Shown: one piece after another, positions 60,622 through 64,000 of the stretch
How positions within the stretch are numbered: the stretch's first letter is position 1
Layout of the letters: every line of letters starts with the position of its first letter
NCBI RefSeq assembly: GCF_000717715.1
Contig: NZ_JOAI01000010.1
Coordinates: 1-64,000, forward strand
Source of the DNA: Streptomyces sp. NRRL B-24484
Lineage (GTDB): Bacteria; Actinomycetota; Actinomycetes; Streptomycetales; Streptomycetaceae
Length of the DNA: 64,000 bases
Direction: 5' to 3'
Notes under the pieces: model-generated
What the model was told of the DNA's origin: nothing
The model's input: only the letters and a program-made list of their open reading frames with translations
Databases searched by the model: none
Made by a program: the position numbers and the translations under genes

Positions 60622-62532
60622 GTGTCCGACACCAGCCTCGTGTTCAACCTCGTGGCCAGGGACAGGGCCACGGCCGCGCTCGGCAAGATGAAGGACAAGC
60701 TGGCCACCGCCGCGGCCGGCATCTCCGCGGCCGTCGCGGGCGCCCTCGGCAAGGGCATCGCGGATAACCTCGACATGTCGTCGAGCGCGGCCAAGCTCAC
60801 CGCCCAGCTCGGCCTCGGCCCGGCCCAGGCCGCCGAGGCGTCGAAGGTCTCCGCGGCGGTCTACCGCGACGCCTGGGGCGAGAGCACCGCCGACGTCAAC
60901 GAAGCGATCCGCGGCGTGTACCAGCAGATCGGCGACACCTCCACCGCCCAGGGAGGCCTGCAGGGCGTCACCACGAAGGCCATGGCCCTAGCGGAGACCA
61001 TGGACCAGGACGTCGGCGGGGTAACCACCGCCGTCGGCCAGATGCTGAAGACCGGACTCGCCAAGAATGCGGACGAGGCATTCGACATTCTGACTCGTGG
61101 ATTCCAGACCGGCGCCGACAAGGCCGGTGACCTGTTGGACACGATGAATGAATATGGAACGCAATTCAGGAAGGTCGGCCTCGACGGGGCGACCGCAACG
61201 GGCCTTATCAGCCAGGGCCTGAAGGCGGGCGCGCGCGACGCGGACCTGGTCGCGGACGCCGTCAAGGAATTCTCGATCAGGGCGATCGACGGCAGCCAGA
61301 GCACCGCCGACGGATTCAAGGCCGTGGGCTTGAACGCGAAGACCATGGCCTCCGAGATCGGGAAGGGCGGGCCGTCGGCCGCGGCCGCGCTCGACCTCAC
61401 CCTCGACCGGCTGCGGGCCATGAAGGACCCGGTGGCACAGGCCGCCGCCGCGACCGCGCTGTTCGGAACCCAGTCCGAGGACCTGGGCAAGGCGCTCTTC
61501 GCCCTCGACCCGAGCTCGGCGGTGTCCGCACTCGGGCAGGTCGGCGGCGCGGCCGACCAGATGGCCAAGACCGTCCACGACACACCCGCCGCCGCGCTGG
61601 AGCAGTTCAAGCGAGACGTGCAGGTCAAGCTGGCCGACATCGGCGGGAAGTTCGTCCAGTTCGCGATGGACCACCAGTCGTTCATGCAGCCGATGGCGAT
61701 CACGCTCGGCGCGATCGCCGGCGCGATCCTCCTGGTGCAGGGCGCCACGATGGCCTGGTCCGCAGCCCAGCAGGTGTGGAAGGGCATTCAGATGGCCTCC
61801 ACCGCAGCCCAGTGGCTGTGGAACGCGGCCATGTCCGCCAACCCGATCGGGCTGATCATCATCGGTGTGGCCGCGCTGATCGCCGGGTTCGTCCTGCTCT
61901 ACCAGAACAGCGAGACGTTCCGGGCGATCTGCACCGCGGCATTCAGCGGGGTATGGGCCCTGATCAAATTCGTCTGGGACTGGATCAGCAACAACTGGAA
62001 GCTACTGCTCGGCATCCTGACCGGGCCCATCGGTCTCGCTGTTTTCGCGATCACTCACTACTGGGACCAGATCAAGGCTGGGGCATCGTCGGTCTGGGAC
62101 TGGATCAAGACCGCGGCGCGGGGAATCGGAAATGCCTTCTCGTTCGTCGGCCAGATGATCTGGGCCCCGTTCAAGTGGGCATTCAACATGGTCGCCTGGG
62201 GCTGGAACCACAGCGTCGGCGGGCTCGGGTTCACCGTCCCGGACTGGGTGCCCGGCGTTGGCGGCCGCAGCTTCCACATCCCGCACGTGCCGATGCTCGC
62301 CAAGGGCGGCCACATCACCGGCTCCGGCGACGTCATCGTCGGCGAGAACGGCCCCGAGCGGCTCTCCCTGCCGAGCGGCGCGACCGTCACCCCGCTATCC
62401 CGCGCCACGGGCGGCGGGGGCGGTGTCCTGCGGGTGGAGATCGCCGGGCCCGAGGAGATGCGCCGGCTGATCCGACTTGTCGTCCGCTCCGACGGCCGCG
62501 GCGACGCCGGCACTGCGTTCAACACCGGCTGA
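60622..62532 (+). CDS. tape measure protein
   Basis: 636 residues from GTG. Start LVFNLVARDRATAALGKMKD (the usual LKA/TMP opening), PhageMin_Tail core (AAKLTAQLGLGPAQAAEASK, LAETMDQDVGGVTTAVGQML), hydrophobic helices at about residues 360-385 and 410-430 (PIGLIIIGVAALIAGFVLLY), and C-terminal GGHITGSGDVIVGENGPERL. At about 0.15 nm per residue, a tail near 95 nm. A patch around 61,060-61,160 has more A/T third positions than the surroundings. Confidence 0.9.
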   Translation: MSDTSLVFNLVARDRATAALGKMKDKLATAAAGISAAVAGALGKGIADNLDMSSSAAKLTAQLGLGPAQAAEASKVSAAVYRDAWGESTADVNEAIRGVYQQIGDTSTAQGGLQGVTTKAMALAETMDQDVGGVTTAVGQMLKTGLAKNADEAFDILTRGFQTGADKAGDLLDTMNEYGTQFRKVGLDGATATGLISQGLKAGARDADLVADAVKEFSIRAIDGSQSTADGFKAVGLNAKTMASEIGKGGPSAAAALDLTLDRLRAMKDPVAQAAAATALFGTQSEDLGKALFALDPSSAVSALGQVGGAADQMAKTVHDTPAAALEQFKRDVQVKLADIGGKFVQFAMDHQSFMQPMAITLGAIAGAILLVQGATMAWSAAQQVWKGIQMASTAAQWLWNAAMSANPIGLIIIGVAALIAGFVLLYQNSETFRAICTAAFSGVWALIKFVWDWISNNWKLLLGILTGPIGLAVFAITHYWDQIKAGASSVWDWIKTAARGIGNAFSFVGQMIWAPFKWAFNMVAWGWNHSVGGLGFTVPDWVPGVGGRSFHIPHVPMLAKGGHITGSGDVIVGENGPERLSLPSGATVTPLSRATGGGGGVLRVEIAGPEEMRRLIRLVVRSDGRGDAGTAFNTG

Positions 62533-62544
62533 CAGGAGGACACT

Positions 62545-64000
62545 GTGGCGTTCCCCCAGGACCCGATGAGCGTGGTCGTCGCCCTGAAGACCGGCACCAC
62601 CTGGTCGGATATCAGCGGCGACGTCCTCGCCCGGGACGGCATCAGCATCGACCGCGGCCGCGCGGACGAGGGCTCACGCGCGGACCCGGGTAAGTGCCGC
62701 CTGAGCCTGGACAACACCGACGGCACGTACACCCGGCGCAACCCGCTCAGCCCGCTGTACGGCCTGATCGGCCGCAACACGCCGCTGCGGGTGTCGGTCC
62801 GGGCGGCGCACTACCTCGACGTCCCGGGGGCCGGCAACGCCTCGACCCCGGACACCGCCGCGCTCGACATCACCGGCGACCTGGACGCCCGGGTCGAGGC
62901 CACCTCGGACACCCTGTGGTGGCAGCCCACCCCGACGGAGATCCTCGGCAAGTACGAGAACGTCGTGGGCAACCAGAGGGCCTGGCGCCTGACCGTCGCC
63001 AGCGGCTACCTGCAGCTCGGCTGGTCCACCGACGGCACCGGCGCCGGCTTCACCAACGTCATCGCCACCGCGCCCGTGGCCGCGCCGCGCTCCGGCCGCC
63101 TCGCCGCCCGGGTCACCCTCGACGTCGACAACGGCGCGACCGGCAAGACCGTGACGTTCTACACCGCGCCGTCCATCGCGGGCCCGTGGACCCAAGTCGG
63201 CGCCCAGGTCGTCTCGGCCGGCACCACCAGCATCTTCAACTCCAGCGCGCCACTGCAGGTCGGGGCGACCGGAAACGGCGGTGTCGGCCGGCCCACCATG
63301 CGCGTGCATGCCGCCGAGGTCCGCAGCGGCATCGGCGGGACCGTGGTGGCCGCACCGGACTTCACCGCCCAGGCAGTCGGCGCCACCACCTGGGTCGACT
63401 CGGCGGGCCGGACCTGGACCGTCAACGTCCCCGCCACCATCACCGACCTGTGGCACCGGTTCTGCGGCGAGGTCTCCACCTGGCCGACCCGCTGGGACGT
63501 CTCGGGCAAGGACGTCTGGACGCCGATCGAGGCCGCCGGCATCCTGCGCCGCCTCGGCCAGGGCAAGACCCCGCTCCGCAGCCCCATGTTCCGGGAATTC
63601 TCGAGTCCGGCCCGCACCCACATCGTCGCCTACTGGCCCATGGAGGACGGCGAGTTCTCCACCGCGTTCGCCTCGGCCATCGCGGGTGCGGCCCCGCTGG
63701 CGATCAGCGGCACCGCCAAGCCCGCCTCCTATGCGGACTGGCTGCCCTCGGCGCCGATGCCGACCCTGGGCACCGCCACCGCCTCCGGCACGCTCCCCAC
63801 CTACACCGCCACCGGCCAGACCGCCCTGCGCTTCTGGCTCCGCCCGCCCGCGGCCGGAGTCGCGACCGAGCAGCGGCTCATCACCCTGGCCGGCACCGGC
63901 ACCGCCGCCCGCTGGACGCTGTCCCTCGCCCCCACCGGCCTGCGGCTGCGGGCGTTCAACACTCTCGGTGTGGCGCTGCTCGACACCGGCGTGGTCGGCT
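62545..64000 (+). CDS. large minor tail protein (distal tail/baseplate), 3' end outside window
   Basis: GTG after AGGAGG; 485 codons are open to the end of the window with no stop. N-terminal WSDISGDVLARDGISIDRGR and CRLSLDNTDGTYTRRNPLSP are the typical Dit/phage-tail opening. Later HIVAYWPMEDGE and a beta-rich stretch (ALRFWLRPPAAG, LITLAGTGTAARW) resemble LamG/concanavalin-like modules that bind cell-surface glycans. Confidence 0.85.
   Translation, partial: MAFPQDPMSVVVALKTGTTWSDISGDVLARDGISIDRGRADEGSRADPGKCRLSLDNTDGTYTRRNPLSPLYGLIGRNTPLRVSVRAAHYLDVPGAGNASTPDTAALDITGDLDARVEATSDTLWWQPTPTEILGKYENVVGNQRAWRLTVASGYLQLGWSTDGTGAGFTNVIATAPVAAPRSGRLAARVTLDVDNGATGKTVTFYTAPSIAGPWTQVGAQVVSAGTTSIFNSSAPLQVGATGNGGVGRPTMRVHAAEVRSGIGGTVVAAPDFTAQAVGATTWVDSAGRTWTVNVPATITDLWHRFCGEVSTWPTRWDVSGKDVWTPIEAAGILRRLGQGKTPLRSPMFREFSSPARTHIVAYWPMEDGEFSTAFASAIAGAAPLAISGTAKPASYADWLPSAPMPTLGTATASGTLPTYTATGQTALRFWLRPPAAGVATEQRLITLAGTGTAARWTLSLAPTGLRLRAFNTLGVALLDTGVVG

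Overview
The window is very GC-rich (over 70 percent by eye). It encodes SigR-RsrA, a WhiB-like regulator, the chitin/N-acetylglucosamine regulator DasR with its das transporter genes, and a SigB/F-type sigma factor with its kinase-like antagonist. This points to the chromosome core of a Streptomycetaceae member (Streptomyces or Kitasatospora; I cannot tell which). As I recall the S. coelicolor map, the order sigR, rsrA, HD proteins, TPR protein, nrdBA, dasR-das, pdtaS-like kinase, wblE, sigH and its antagonist follows the SCO5216-SCO5244 neighbourhood.

Bases 1-37,380 are host chromosome. (i) A hydrolase fragment, then sigR-rsrA behind a textbook SigR promoter (thiol-oxidative stress). (ii) A secreted GH18 chitinase with a DasR-type operator. 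(iii) Two overlapping membrane-anchored HD/HD-GYP genes, a TPR-like protein, and peptide deformylase. (iv) Class I ribonucleotide reductase nrdA-nrdB behind a cobalamin riboswitch and two NrdR-like boxes. (v) A GNAT acetyltransferase and a GlxA-type AraC regulator. (vi) An HbpS-like secreted haem-binding protein divergent from a sensor kinase/response regulator pair resembling SenS-SenR. (vii) A histidine phosphatase and a DUF3311-sodium/solute symporter pair. (viii) The das cluster: dasR, a GH3 N-acetylhexosaminidase, dasC, dasB and dasA, then a second divergent DasA-like lipoprotein, a SIS-domain sugar-phosphate enzyme and a PdtaS-like kinase. DasR-like operators (core TGGTCTAGACCA) recur upstream of the chitinase, both binding-protein genes and the kinase, so the region reads as one chitin/GlcNAc uptake and signalling unit. 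(ix) wblE, a diacylglycerol-kinase-like lipid kinase, a membrane protein, the sigma factor and its anti-sigma, and a GNAT enzyme.

At about 37,380-37,580 the host sequence breaks off. A short 3' coding remnant ends at a terminator, and next to it lies a tyrosine integrase reading towards the junction. From there to base 64,000 is an integrated siphovirus-type prophage, whose right end lies outside the window. It has an integrase, a repressor-type HTH gene and a Cro-like gene flanking a palindrome-rich switch. Then follows a long chain of small, mostly start-stop-overlapping early genes of unknown function, including a replication-type N-domain protein and a DUF2637 membrane protein. A short promoter-hairpin-terminator unit, possibly a small RNA, separates these from the late genes. 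The late module is HK97-like: HNH nuclease, small and large terminase, portal, prohead protease, major capsid, head-tail connectors, two related tail-tube-like proteins, a tail chaperone pair with a canonical -1 slippery heptamer (GGGAAAA), a short tape measure and the start of a large tail protein. No lysis genes, tRNA, rRNA, CRISPR array or insertion sequence were seen.

Most calls rest on motif recognition by eye and remembered family features; no database search was run.
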